Shown in pieces: positions 52,750-60,755 of a stretch of DNA of 64,000 nt. The translations under genes and the position numbers were made by a program. A model generated the notes under the pieces. The model was not told where the DNA came from. It worked only from the letters and a program-made list of their open reading frames with translations, and ran no database searches. Position 1 is the first letter of the stretch, and every line of letters begins with the position of its first letter. The DNA comes from Flavobacterium litorale (lineage in GTDB: Bacteria; Bacteroidota; Bacteroidia; Flavobacteriales; Flavobacteriaceae). The DNA is taken from assembly GCF_019613795.1 (NCBI RefSeq), contig NZ_CP080429.1, positions 208,501-272,500 on the forward strand, in the 5' to 3' direction.

Positions 52750-53976
52750 TTATACCAATTGCTTAAGGGCAATCTCAAAAGCGGTATGGCTTATGTTTGT
52801 TTTGGCACTACTTTGTGCGTGTACATTTTGTATGGCACGTTGTATAGTTTCGGATGTATCTTTAAATACTGCCTCGTCCGTCATACTCACTTTTTTCTCC
52901 ATAAAGTAGGCAAAAACTCTTGCCATACCACAGTTAGAAATAAAATCGGGTATTAAACTTACTTTGCTATCGGTAGCTTCCATAATAGGACCAAAGAAGA
53001 TTTCTTTGTCTGCAAAAGGTACATTAGCACCGCATGAGATAACTTCGAGTCCGTTATCAATCATACTATCAACTTGATTTTTGGTTACAAGCCTAGACGC
53101 CGCACAAGGGGCAAATATCTCAGCACCCATACTCCAAATTTCTTTGTTGATCTGCTCAAACGGAATCATATCGTTAGCTACTAACTTATTGCCATCTTTA
53201 TTCAGGAATAAGTCTCTTATCGCTTCAAAGGTAAAACCATCCTTGTTCATTACACCACCATCACGATCTATAATACCTACTACTTTTGCACCCATTTCGG
53301 CTAGGTAAAATGCTGCTGCCGAGCCTACATTACCAAAACCTTGTACTATAGCTTTTTTGCCTTTTACATCGCCTCCGTATATGCTGTAAAAATGGCGTAC
53401 TGCTTCTGCTACACCGTACCCAGTAATCATATCGGCAACGGTATATTTTTTATCTACGTTTGGAGAGAAATCAGGGTTTTCTATAACTTTTATTACACCT
53501 TGGCGCAATTGTCCTATTCGGTTTATTTTGTCTGCCTCAGTGGGCTTAAAATGTCCGTTAAAAACACCTTCTTGCGGATGCCATACACCACATTCTTCCG
53601 TCATCGGGATAACCTCATGAATTTCATCTACATTAAGGTCGCCCCCTGTACCGTAGTAACTTTTTAACAATGGCGAAACAGCCTTGTACCATCTTTGTAG
53701 TACTCCTTTTTTACGAGGATCGGCGGGGTCAAAGTTTATTCCCGATTTAGCACCACCTATTCCTGGTCCCGAAACGCTAAACTTTACCTCCATTGTTTTG
53801 GCTAACGAAAGTACTTCGTTCATATCAAGCCCTTTTCGCATTCTGGTTCCTCCTCCTGCTGCACCACCACGCAACGAGTTTATTACAGTCCAGCCTTCGG
53901 CTTCTGTTTCACTATCTTTCCAGTTAAATACTATTTCGGGTTCTTTATTCTCGAATTTACTTAATAAGTCTTTCAT
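52750..53976 (-). CDS. Glu/Leu/Phe/Val dehydrogenase family protein
   Basis: 408 residues from ATG 53976 (MKDLLSKFENKEPEIVFNW). The dimerisation and substrate domain carries VINSLRGGAAGGGTRMRKGLDMNEVLSLAKTMEVKFSVSGPGIGGAKSGI with the catalytic Lys in GGAKSG; the NAD(P) domain has VQGFGNVGSAAAFYLAEMGAKVVGIIDRDGG. The family oxidises glutamate or branched-chain amino acids; which of these it uses cannot be told from the motifs alone. Between two terminators, so monocistronic. Confidence 0.88.
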   Translation of the reverse strand: MKDLLSKFENKEPEIVFNWKDSETEAEGWTVINSLRGGAAGGGTRMRKGLDMNEVLSLAKTMEVKFSVSGPGIGGAKSGINFDPADPRKKGVLQRWYKAVSPLLKSYYGTGGDLNVDEIHEVIPMTEECGVWHPQEGVFNGHFKPTEADKINRIGQLRQGVIKVIENPDFSPNVDKKYTVADMITGYGVAEAVRHFYSIYGGDVKGKKAIVQGFGNVGSAAAFYLAEMGAKVVGIIDRDGGVMNKDGFTFEAIRDLFLNKDGNKLVANDMIPFEQINKEIWSMGAEIFAPCAASRLVTKNQVDSMIDNGLEVISCGANVPFADKEIFFGPIMEATDSKVSLIPDFISNCGMARVFAYFMEKKVSMTDEAVFKDTSETIQRAIQNVHAQSSAKTNISHTAFEIALKQLV

Positions 53977-54011
53977 TTGTTGTGGTTTTATTAATCGACA
54001 CAAATATATGA

Positions 54012-54038
54012 AATAAACCCCGCAAAAAAACTGCGGGG
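54012..54038 (-). terminator. Terminator after the histidine-kinase gene
   Basis: CCCCGCA pairs with TGCGGGG around a 7-base loop; TTTATTT follows on the minus strand. Confidence 0.8.
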
Positions 54039-54066
54039 CTATAAGGTGTTCTGATTTTGTTTTGTG

Positions 54067-56103
54067 TTAGATTGGGAATGTAACTTTAATTATTGAGCCG
54101 TTTCCTACCTGTGATGTTATTTCGATATTACCGCTTAATGCGAGTGCACGCTTGTTAAGGTTTTTGAGTCCTATACCTCCTTTTGAAGTTTGTGTATCAA
54201 ACCCAATACCGTCATCCAATATGGTAACGCTTATACTATCCGATTCTTTCTCTATGGTTACTTTGGCAAAGTTAGCCTGTGAGTACTTGTTTATATTTTG
54301 CAGGGCTTCCTGAACAATTCGGTATATATTAACTTTAAGAATATTGGAGAGCACATCCCAGTTAACAGTACTATCTATATCACTCTCGAACACCGTGTTA
54401 AAGTCATTTTTCTGACTAGCAATCATGTACTGCAATATATTTTCGAAACTTTTTTCTTGTTGCAGCATTGCGTTCTTGCTCAAATCATGTGATACAGCCC
54501 GTATTTCAGTTTCTACTTTTTGCAAGTCTTTTATAAATCCTTTTCGTTTTAGTATGGCTTCTTCGTCTGCTTTTTTATTGATGAATTCTAGGTTGAGCCG
54601 AACGGCATAAATATTATTTAAAATACCGTCGTGCAACTCCATGGCTATTCTGTCTTTTTCTTCTTTACGAGCAAGGTCTATTTTAGTTTGTTGCTCATTC
54701 ATTAACTGGTATATCTCCTCATTTGCTTTTTGTTGTTCTTGAATTAGGAGTAGTTCTTTATTGCGTGAATTTAAGTAGTAAATTATAAAAACAGCCGCTA
54801 TAAATAATAACGCTATGGCAGATGCGCCAATTATAAGGCTATTTCTTTTTACGAGTGCTTCTTTTTCACTTTGGAGTTTATTTGTTTCGTACTCAATACG
54901 TGCATACTTCTCTCGGTTGGCACGCGCCATATCCTGTAAACTATCGTTTACTGTAATATAACGGTTGGAATAGTAAATACTCCTGTCCTTATCAAGTTCG
55001 GCAAGTAACTTTAGGCTATTTAAAATATCAAAATGACTTTTTATCTTTTTTGCATTACTATAGGCATTCTTAAGGTATTTTAGGGCTTGTACAGTATCTT
55101 GTTCAGAAGCAAAATACTCTCCTAAATGAATACTGCTTGCCACAATACCCGATGTATTGTTAATACTATCGCGTATGTTTAACGATTCATAAAAGAGGTC
55201 GGGCAAGTCTTTATCATCTCCTGCCTTAAACTTGGCGTAGGCTAAATTGTTCAGGAGTTTTGCATACAGGTAGGTTGCTCTGTTTTTTAAATCGTTAATT
55301 TGTAAAGCTTCATTGTAAATATCAATGGCTTTTTGGTAATCACCCTGCTTAATGTAAACACCTCCTATATTATTGTAGCATGAAGCCTTGTAAATTTCGA
55401 TATTAGCTTCGCTATACCCTTCGTTTCTAAAATTGTCTAGGTACTGAAAAGCATCGTTGTAATAAGCAAGTGCCTCTTTGGTATTGTTCTGCCCGTCCAG
55501 TGCCGATGCTATTAAGTTATAACAATTGTAAATGTGTACTGTTCTGTTATCTTTTTGGAGTAACTCCAATGCTTTAAACGCTTGCACTTCGGAAAGCACA
55601 TACTCCCCAATATTGTAGTATATGTACGCTTTGTAAAGAATAATCTCTCCCAAGCCTCCAGGTTCATCTAAATCCAGATAAAGTTTTTCGGCTTTATCAT
55701 AATAATAAAAAGCAGTATCGTTATTGGATTTTGCGTAATAAATATCTCCAATTCTATACAGCGTTTTAGCTATATCTAACGTATCCTCAACCTCTGTTGC
55801 CATTTCGAGAGCATCATTACTAACCACTAATGATTTATCGTATAAATCCAGATTATAGTATGCTGCTATTGTACGGCTGTACAGATAGCGGGTAACAGAA
55901 TCGTTTTGCTTATTGGATTTTAACTCCATATAGGCCGAATCGACATATTTACGACGTTCGCCAACTTCTAGCCCAGTATTATTGGATTCGTCTAGGTATT
56001 TTCCTGCTTTAGTCTGAGATAATACTTTATCCTCAGGAGAACTGCAAGATGTGGCATACAGTAGTATAACCAAAATTGCGACTATTTTTTGAAGTGTATA
56101 CAA
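54067..56103 (-). CDS. TPR-containing sensor histidine kinase (NarX/DesK-type)
   Basis: 678 residues. The N-terminus looks like a lipoprotein signal (VAILVILLYATSC, Cys 20). A long tetratricopeptide array fills about 60-390, then a membrane helix (about 423-446, IIGASAIALLFIAAVFIIYYLN), a short coiled coil, a HisKA_3 dimerisation box with the phosphorylated His 491 in RIAMELHDGILNN, and an HATPase domain with NIYRIVQEALQNINKYSQA, DDGIGFD and GIGLKNLNKRA. The TPR array would face the periplasm and sense proteins. The NarL-type regulator at 57371 is the natural partner, though separated and on the other strand. It is preceded by a small lipoprotein gene. Confidence 0.9.
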   Translation of the reverse strand: MYTLQKIVAILVILLYATSCSSPEDKVLSQTKAGKYLDESNNTGLEVGERRKYVDSAYMELKSNKQNDSVTRYLYSRTIAAYYNLDLYDKSLVVSNDALEMATEVEDTLDIAKTLYRIGDIYYAKSNNDTAFYYYDKAEKLYLDLDEPGGLGEIILYKAYIYYNIGEYVLSEVQAFKALELLQKDNRTVHIYNCYNLIASALDGQNNTKEALAYYNDAFQYLDNFRNEGYSEANIEIYKASCYNNIGGVYIKQGDYQKAIDIYNEALQINDLKNRATYLYAKLLNNLAYAKFKAGDDKDLPDLFYESLNIRDSINNTSGIVASSIHLGEYFASEQDTVQALKYLKNAYSNAKKIKSHFDILNSLKLLAELDKDRSIYYSNRYITVNDSLQDMARANREKYARIEYETNKLQSEKEALVKRNSLIIGASAIALLFIAAVFIIYYLNSRNKELLLIQEQQKANEEIYQLMNEQQTKIDLARKEEKDRIAMELHDGILNNIYAVRLNLEFINKKADEEAILKRKGFIKDLQKVETEIRAVSHDLSKNAMLQQEKSFENILQYMIASQKNDFNTVFESDIDSTVNWDVLSNILKVNIYRIVQEALQNINKYSQANFAKVTIEKESDSISVTILDDGIGFDTQTSKGGIGLKNLNKRALALSGNIEITSQVGNGSIIKVTFPI

Positions 56104-56104
56104 A

Positions 56105-56144
56105 TTTTTGAGGGCAATGGTTTTATACCATTGCCCTCAAAAAT
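56105..56144. terminator. Hairpin between the small lipoprotein and the kinase gene
   Basis: TTTTTGAGGGCAATGG pairs with CCATTGCCCTCAAAAA around an 8-base loop. On the minus strand it lies just after the lipoprotein stop and ends in T, so it separates the lipoprotein from the kinase; it may also act on the plus strand. Confidence 0.85.
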
Positions 56145-56169
56145 ACTTAATTTTATGCTAATTATACAA

Positions 56170-56349
56170 TTATGGCTTCATAGGTGGCTTCGGAAGGTCT
56201 TTATCTCCGTTATCATTAGGGTTTTGAGTTCCCCCGTTAAAAGGAATACCATCCGCTTGAGTTTCCATGTCGCTGTCGTCCGTAGAGCAAGAAACAGTTG
56301 TTAAACCTAAAAATGCTACCAGACCTAAAATTAGAAGATTTTTTTTCAT
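56170..56349 (-). CDS. 59-residue lipoprotein, previously easy to miss
   Basis: A short minus-strand frame from ATG 56349 to TAA at 56170: 59 residues. It starts with a good lipoprotein signal (MKKNLLILGLVAFLGLTTVSC, lipobox TVSC, Cys 21) and continues as an acidic, proline- and glycine-rich tail (STDDSDMETQADGIPFNGG and NPNDNGDKDLPKPPMKP). The start region, the lipobox, a promoter and a terminator support a real gene. No homology assigned. It lies between the LytTR regulator gene and the kinase gene, all on the minus strand, and could be a membrane-linked partner of the TPR kinase. Confidence 0.65.
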   Translation of the reverse strand: MKKNLLILGLVAFLGLTTVSCSTDDSDMETQADGIPFNGGTQNPNDNGDKDLPKPPMKP

Positions 56350-56435
56350 AATAATAAAATTTTAAAGATGTGTGTGTGATTAACTATTCGTTTTCTATAC
56401 TATAAAAACAATCGTTTTAGCAATTATTTCTGGTA

Positions 56436-56443
56436 CAAATGTA
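56436..56443 (-). promoter_or_regulatory. Probable -7 promoter element of the small lipoprotein gene
   Basis: On the minus strand TACATTTG matches TAnnTTTG, about 85 bases before the lipoprotein start codon. The -33 is not clear. Confidence 0.5.
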
Positions 56444-56540
56444 CGAGCAGAAATACTTATAGCATAATGATTTACAGCACGTTTAGTAGAACATACTCAT
56501 CTGCTAGTAACTCGACTGGTTTAAAGGGTGGATTATTGTA

Positions 56541-57266
56541 TTACAAATATTCGGGGGCTATTTTACGAATAATGGCATCCACATTTTCTTTAAAAGTTTT
56601 AGAAAATGATATCGAAATATCGCTATGGCTAAGGTAGCATAACGATTTGCCTGTGTTTATACGAGAGATATAGTTACTATTAACTATGTAGCTGTTATGT
56701 ATACGGAAAAAGAACAGGGGCAGATTTGCCTCGTAGTGCTTTAATGTTTTATAAGCAGTAAGTTTTCTGCCATTTTGCAAATAAAAGTCAGTAGTATTAT
56801 TATCTGCTTTTAAGTAAACAATATCATGCAACGATATAAACTGATAATCGCCGTAAGAGCGTATGCATATAGTATTATTGGCTATTACAGGATTTGTTTT
56901 TTGGAATTTCAGCAATGTTTTGCGTAACTCAAAAGATATAAGCGGTTTAAGCAAATAATCGGATACTCCTGCTTTCATAGCATCAAAAGCATGTTTGGGC
57001 GTACTCGTTACTACCACAAAGTAAGGCAACCTATCTAAAAACTGATGCAATTCAGTTATTATAGATAGTGAGAGCTGGCTACTTTTTTTCTTGGAAGCTA
57101 TTTCTGTAAAAACCATTTGTGGTTCTAGCTCTAGTATTTTATTTACAGCTTCCTCTTTAGTAGTTGCAACACCAGCACAATAGTACTCAGGAAAGCCTTC
57201 CATTAAAGAAAGTATCTCTTTAACGTGGGCTTCATTGTCATCTATTATTAAGTACGAATATTGCAC
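56541..57266 (-). CDS. LytTR response regulator with altered receiver domain
   Basis: 241 residues: a receiver domain (about 1-118) and a LytTR DNA-binding domain (about 138-235, with FFFRIHNSYIVNSNYISRIN). The acidic pair Asp 9-Asp 10 and the Lys 107 in LLKPL are kept, but the site where Asp is phosphorylated reads VFTEI, so Glu 55 stands in its place. A Glu there often mimics the phosphorylated form, so this regulator may be permanently active or controlled by other means. The start is a GTG at 57266. Divergent from the NarL-type regulator, 104 bases apart. Confidence 0.88.
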   Translation of the reverse strand: MQYSYLIIDDNEAHVKEILSLMEGFPEYYCAGVATTKEEAVNKILELEPQMVFTEIASKKKSSQLSLSIITELHQFLDRLPYFVVVTSTPKHAFDAMKAGVSDYLLKPLISFELRKTLLKFQKTNPVIANNTICIRSYGDYQFISLHDIVYLKADNNTTDFYLQNGRKLTAYKTLKHYEANLPLFFFRIHNSYIVNSNYISRINTGKSLCYLSHSDISISFSKTFKENVDAIIRKIAPEYL

Positions 57267-57320
57267 TGAAAAAAAAATTAGGGAAAATTTTGAGAAATTT
57301 ACCTATAAAGGGGTTGACAA

Positions 57321-57341
57321 TTTTACGGTTTTCCCGTAAAA
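57321..57341. promoter_or_regulatory. Perfect inverted repeat between two divergent regulator genes
   Basis: TTTTACGG and CCGTAAAA, 8 bp each, with 5 bases between. It lies between the divergent LytTR and NarL-type genes and overlaps the -33 position of the NarL-type promoter (its -7 TAATTTTG is at 57347-57354). Candidate operator for one of the two regulators. Confidence 0.55.
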
Positions 57342-57346
57342 TTTGT

Positions 57347-57354
57347 TAATTTTG
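57347..57354 (+). promoter_or_regulatory. -7 promoter element of the NarL-type regulator
   Basis: TAATTTTG matches TAnnTTTG and lies 16 bases before the ATG, so the leader is short. Confidence 0.55.
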
Positions 57355-57370
57355 TAGATATACAAACTCT

Positions 57371-58051
57371 ATGTCACAGAATTTGAACATTTTAATCGTT
57401 GATGATCACCCTATGACGGTTAACGGATATGTAAACGTATTATCTGAAGAAAACTTTGAAGGGCGCAACTTAAATTTTACTAAAGCATTAAATTGTAAAG
57501 ATGCTTATAACATTATTACCCAATCGGTAACGGATGAGAACCCGTTTAACATTGCTTACCTCGATTTGAGTTTACCTCCTTACCCCGAAAAAAACATATT
57601 TTCAGGGTTTGACCTTGGTGTACTCATAAAAGCCATAATTCCTGATTGTATTATAATTATACTTACAATGCATAGCGAAGCTGCATTGGTAGACAGGCTT
57701 ATAAAGGAAATAAACCCTAGAGGCATTTTATGCAAAAGCGATATTGATATCGATGAGTTTTTAAATGCCTTTAAAATTGTTTTTGAGGATGGCGAAACCT
57801 ATTTGAGTAATAAGATTAGGAAAGCCATGAAGGATAAGGTTTTTGACAACTTTAACTTAGATAGCTACGATAAACAAATACTCATGCGCCTTTCTGAGGG
57901 AATATTAACCAAAAATATTCCTAACTACGTACCGTTATCGCTTAGCGCTATAGAAAAAAGAAAAGCACGTATGAAGAACATGCTGCTGGAAGAACAAGGT
58001 GGTGATGATTACGAACTTATAGAAACTATTAAAAAGATGGGGATGCTTTAG
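57371..58051 (+). CDS. NarL-type response regulator
   Basis: 226 residues: receiver (about 6-135) with Asp 11-Asp 12, phosphoacceptor Asp 65 in AYLDLSLPP, Thr 99 and Lys 122; then a LuxR-like helix-turn-helix (about 164-210, LDSYDKQILMRLSEGILTKNIPNYVPLSLSAIEKRKARMK). The receiver has an insertion after the acceptor (YPEKNIFSG). It is likely the partner of the HisKA_3 kinase in the same neighbourhood. It converges with anmK, overlapping it by 23 bases. Confidence 0.88.
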   Translation: MSQNLNILIVDDHPMTVNGYVNVLSEENFEGRNLNFTKALNCKDAYNIITQSVTDENPFNIAYLDLSLPPYPEKNIFSGFDLGVLIKAIIPDCIIIILTMHSEAALVDRLIKEINPRGILCKSDIDIDEFLNAFKIVFEDGETYLSNKIRKAMKDKVFDNFNLDSYDKQILMRLSEGILTKNIPNYVPLSLSAIEKRKARMKNMLLEEQGGDDYELIETIKKMGML

Positions 58052-59120
58052 GGTATAACACCACACCAGAGCTATGGTTGGTTTTAGCTCCTGTATAACT
58101 GCACAAAACATTTACCTCATTACGTAGTTTTAGCACACCTAATAAACCAAATAACAACGCCTCTTTGTACTGTACCGTATCATCATCGGGTACAGTAACT
58201 TTTGTATTAGGTAAAAGTGCTTTTATTTTTGCAATTAAAAAAGTGTTGTACGCCCCTCCCCCTGTTATTAACAAGCTACCCTTTGAATTTTTGCTTACAA
58301 TTGCCCTAGCAATTTGCATAGCACAATGGGTTATAAATGTACATAGCTTATTTTTTATACTGCTATTATGTTGCTCCATAACGGGTAATACAATTGCTTT
58401 AACAAACTCAAACCCTAACGATTTTGGATAAGGCATTGCATAATAATCAATAGCATTTAATGCACTCAGTAATTCTGGTAGTACTTGCCCAGTTGCAGCT
58501 ATAGCACCACCATCGTCATAAGCATATCCCAAACTATTGGCATAGTAATTTAATACGGTATTTACAGGGCAAATATCATAAGCAATACGCTTGCCATTTT
58601 CCTCAAACGATATGTTAGAAAAGCCACCGAGGTTCAAACAAAAATCATATTCAGTAAATAAAAGCCTATCGCCTATAGGTACCAATGGTGCGCCTTGCCC
58701 ACCCATAACCACATCCTGCACCCTAAAATTGCAAACAAAAGTCTGTTTAACCATATCAGCTATAGTAGGCAAATTGCCTATTTGCAATGTAAACCCATTT
58801 TGTGGTTGGTGTAATATAGTGTGCCCATGCGAGCAAACAGCATCTATAACCGTTATATTGTACTTATTAATAAATGTGTTTATAATACCTGCCAGTAGCA
58901 CAGTATAATCTTCGTTAAGTTTACGCAACGCAGCAAGCTTAAAATTGATACCCGACTTGAGCCGTTCTACCCATTCTGGAGTATACGCAACGGTAGTTGC
59001 TCGGTGTATGGTGTAACTCCATTGCTCGTTGTACTTAACTAACGAAATATGAGCCAAGTCGACCCCGTCAAGGGATGTTCCAGACATTACTCCGATAACG
59101 TTATAGCTTTGCTTCTCCAT
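58029..59120 (-). CDS. anmK: Anhydro-N-acetylmuramic acid kinase
   Basis: 363 residues from ATG 59120 (MEKQSYNVIGVMSGTSLDGVDLAHI). AnmK phosphorylates and opens 1,6-anhydroMurNAc in peptidoglycan recycling. Family blocks include MSGTSLDG, CSHGHTILHQP and LNLGGFSNISF, then LITGGGAYNTFLIAKI. Longer starts at 59138 and 59171 are possible, but the divergent promoter at 59144-59174 makes 59120 the best. The last 23 bases overlap the convergent regulator gene. Confidence 0.92.
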   Translation of the reverse strand: MEKQSYNVIGVMSGTSLDGVDLAHISLVKYNEQWSYTIHRATTVAYTPEWVERLKSGINFKLAALRKLNEDYTVLLAGIINTFINKYNITVIDAVCSHGHTILHQPQNGFTLQIGNLPTIADMVKQTFVCNFRVQDVVMGGQGAPLVPIGDRLLFTEYDFCLNLGGFSNISFEENGKRIAYDICPVNTVLNYYANSLGYAYDDGGAIAATGQVLPELLSALNAIDYYAMPYPKSLGFEFVKAIVLPVMEQHNSSIKNKLCTFITHCAMQIARAIVSKNSKGSLLITGGGAYNTFLIAKIKALLPNTKVTVPDDDTVQYKEALLFGLLGVLKLRNEVNVLCSYTGAKTNHSSGVVLYPKASPSF

Positions 59121-59143
59121 CTGGCTAAAATTACTCATTCTAG

Positions 59144-59174
59144 TTGAAAAATTGGCAATTATTAAGTACATTTG
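59144..59174 (+). promoter_or_regulatory. Promoter of the acyl-CoA dehydrogenase gene
   Basis: TTG at 59144-59146, 20 bases, then TACATTTG at 59167-59174, both in consensus position, with a leader of about 30 bases to the ATG at 59213. Confidence 0.7.
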
Positions 59175-59212
59175 AGCACTTTAAAAACAAGAAAACAAAC
59201 TGTTAGATACTT

Positions 59213-60355
59213 ATGGATTTTAAACTTACTGAAGAGCACTTGATGATACAACAAGCGGCTAGAGATTTTGCACAGACAGAATTACTTCCGGGTGTTATAG
59301 AAAGAGATGAAACCCAAACTTTCCCTACAGAACAGATTAAAAAGATGGGCGAGCTTGGTTTTATGGGTATGATGATTGACCCTAAATATGGGGGTAGCGG
59401 GCTTGATACGGTATCGTACGTGTTGGCTATGGAAGAGATTTCTAAAATAGATGCATCTGCTTCAGTAGTAATGTCTGTAAACAATTCTCTTGTTTGTTGG
59501 GGATTACAAACTTTTGGTACAGAAGAACAAAAACAAAAATACCTTACACGCCTTGCTACGGGCGAAATTATAGGCGCATTCTGCCTGTCAGAGCCAGAAG
59601 CGGGTAGTGATGCAACATCGCAAAAAACTACAGCTATAGATAAAGGCGACCATTATTTGCTTAACGGTACTAAAAACTGGATTACCAACGGTAGTACTGC
59701 CGATGTTTATTTGGTAATAGCACAAACGGATATTGAGAAAAGACATAAAGGTATTAACGCCCTTATTATTGAAAAGGGCATGCCTGGTTTTGAGATTGGT
59801 GCTAAAGAGCAAAAGTTAGGTATTAGAGGATCGGACACGCACTCGCTAATGTTTACAGATGTTAAAGTACCAAAAGAAAACCGCATTGGCGAAGATGGCT
59901 TTGGTTTTAAATTTGCCATGAAAACACTATCTGGAGGTCGTATAGGTATTGCGTCGCAAGCTTTAGGTATAGCATCTGGAGCGTACGAGTTAGCTCTTAA
60001 ATACTCTAAAGAGCGTAAAGCTTTTGGTACAGAAATTTGTAACCACCAAGCTATTGCGTTTAAACTTGCCGATATGGCGGTTAATATTGAGGCTGCAAGA
60101 CACCTTTGCCTTAAAGCAGCATGGGATAAGGATAACGGAAATAACTACGATATTAGTGGTGCTATGGCAAAACTATATGCATCGCAGGCTGCTATGGATA
60201 TTGCAGTAGAGGCTGTACAAATACATGGCGGTAACGGGTACGTTAAAGAGTACCATGTAGAACGATTAATGCGTGATGCTAAAATAACGCAGATATATGA
60301 GGGAACGTCTGAAATTCAGAAAATAGTAATTTCAAGGTCAATTATCTCACAATAA
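59213..60355 (+). CDS. Acyl-CoA dehydrogenase
   Basis: 380 residues of the standard length. It oxidises acyl-CoA at the alpha-beta bond with FAD. Signatures visible: AFCLSEPEAGSD, NWITNG, FGTEICNHQAIAFKLADMAVNIEAAR, and QIYEGTSEIQKIVISR with the catalytic Glu at 363. It is a butyryl- or short-chain-like enzyme by overall pattern; chain length is not certain. It is followed by a terminator that also serves the convergent gene. No electron-transfer flavoprotein gene is next to it. Confidence 0.94.
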   Translation: MDFKLTEEHLMIQQAARDFAQTELLPGVIERDETQTFPTEQIKKMGELGFMGMMIDPKYGGSGLDTVSYVLAMEEISKIDASASVVMSVNNSLVCWGLQTFGTEEQKQKYLTRLATGEIIGAFCLSEPEAGSDATSQKTTAIDKGDHYLLNGTKNWITNGSTADVYLVIAQTDIEKRHKGINALIIEKGMPGFEIGAKEQKLGIRGSDTHSLMFTDVKVPKENRIGEDGFGFKFAMKTLSGGRIGIASQALGIASGAYELALKYSKERKAFGTEICNHQAIAFKLADMAVNIEAARHLCLKAAWDKDNGNNYDISGAMAKLYASQAAMDIAVEAVQIHGGNGYVKEYHVERLMRDAKITQIYEGTSEIQKIVISRSIISQ

Positions 60356-60375
60356 TTATAACAACAATTACAAAT

Positions 60376-60406
60376 AAAAAAGGTCAGCTTTAATAGCTGG
60401 CTTTTT
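60376..60406. terminator. Bidirectional terminator containing the stop of the convergent gene
   Basis: AAGGTCAGCT and AGCTGGCTTT pair (with G-U pairs), flanked by A and T runs on both strands. The stop codon of the minus-strand gene (60390-60392) lies in its loop, so its last codons are part of the stem. Confidence 0.75.
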
Positions 60407-60755
60407 TTATGCTTTCTTGTTCTGTGTATTGGGTATTCAGTTCAACCAAACGGAGTATGGAATCTACCAGATGGTTTTTATCTAAATTAACATCTATATG
60501 TATAAAATCGCCATCCCGTTGTAGTATTGCACCACTCTCTAATGGAGAACAAAGTATTGTTTTCATGTATGGGCGTTGCAGCTTTATGTAATCCATAAGC
60601 TCTAACTCATCGTTGAGAAAAAAAACCAAACAATCCGCATCGGAATTGGTAATACGATTACTAGCAGTAAGGTGCTGCAAGTCGAAATTCAGGGGGGCGT
60701 TACTTTTTAACAAATCAAAATATCCAAATTGATTGTCATAAATCCAGATTTTCAT
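60390..60755 (-). CDS. Receiver-like protein of unknown function
   Basis: 121 residues, no signal or membrane helix. The order of elements resembles a receiver fold: MKIWIYDNQFGYFDLLK at the start, DADCLVFFLNDELELMDYIK at the place of the acceptor strand, MKTILCSPLESG at the fourth strand, and IHIDVNLDKNHLVDSILRLV at the end. The conserved Lys and the acidic pair of true receivers are not evident, so if it is one it is degenerate. Separate from the kinase cluster but only 3 kb away. Function unknown. Confidence 0.6.
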   Translation of the reverse strand: MKIWIYDNQFGYFDLLKSNAPLNFDLQHLTASNRITNSDADCLVFFLNDELELMDYIKLQRPYMKTILCSPLESGAILQRDGDFIHIDVNLDKNHLVDSILRLVELNTQYTEQESIKKASY

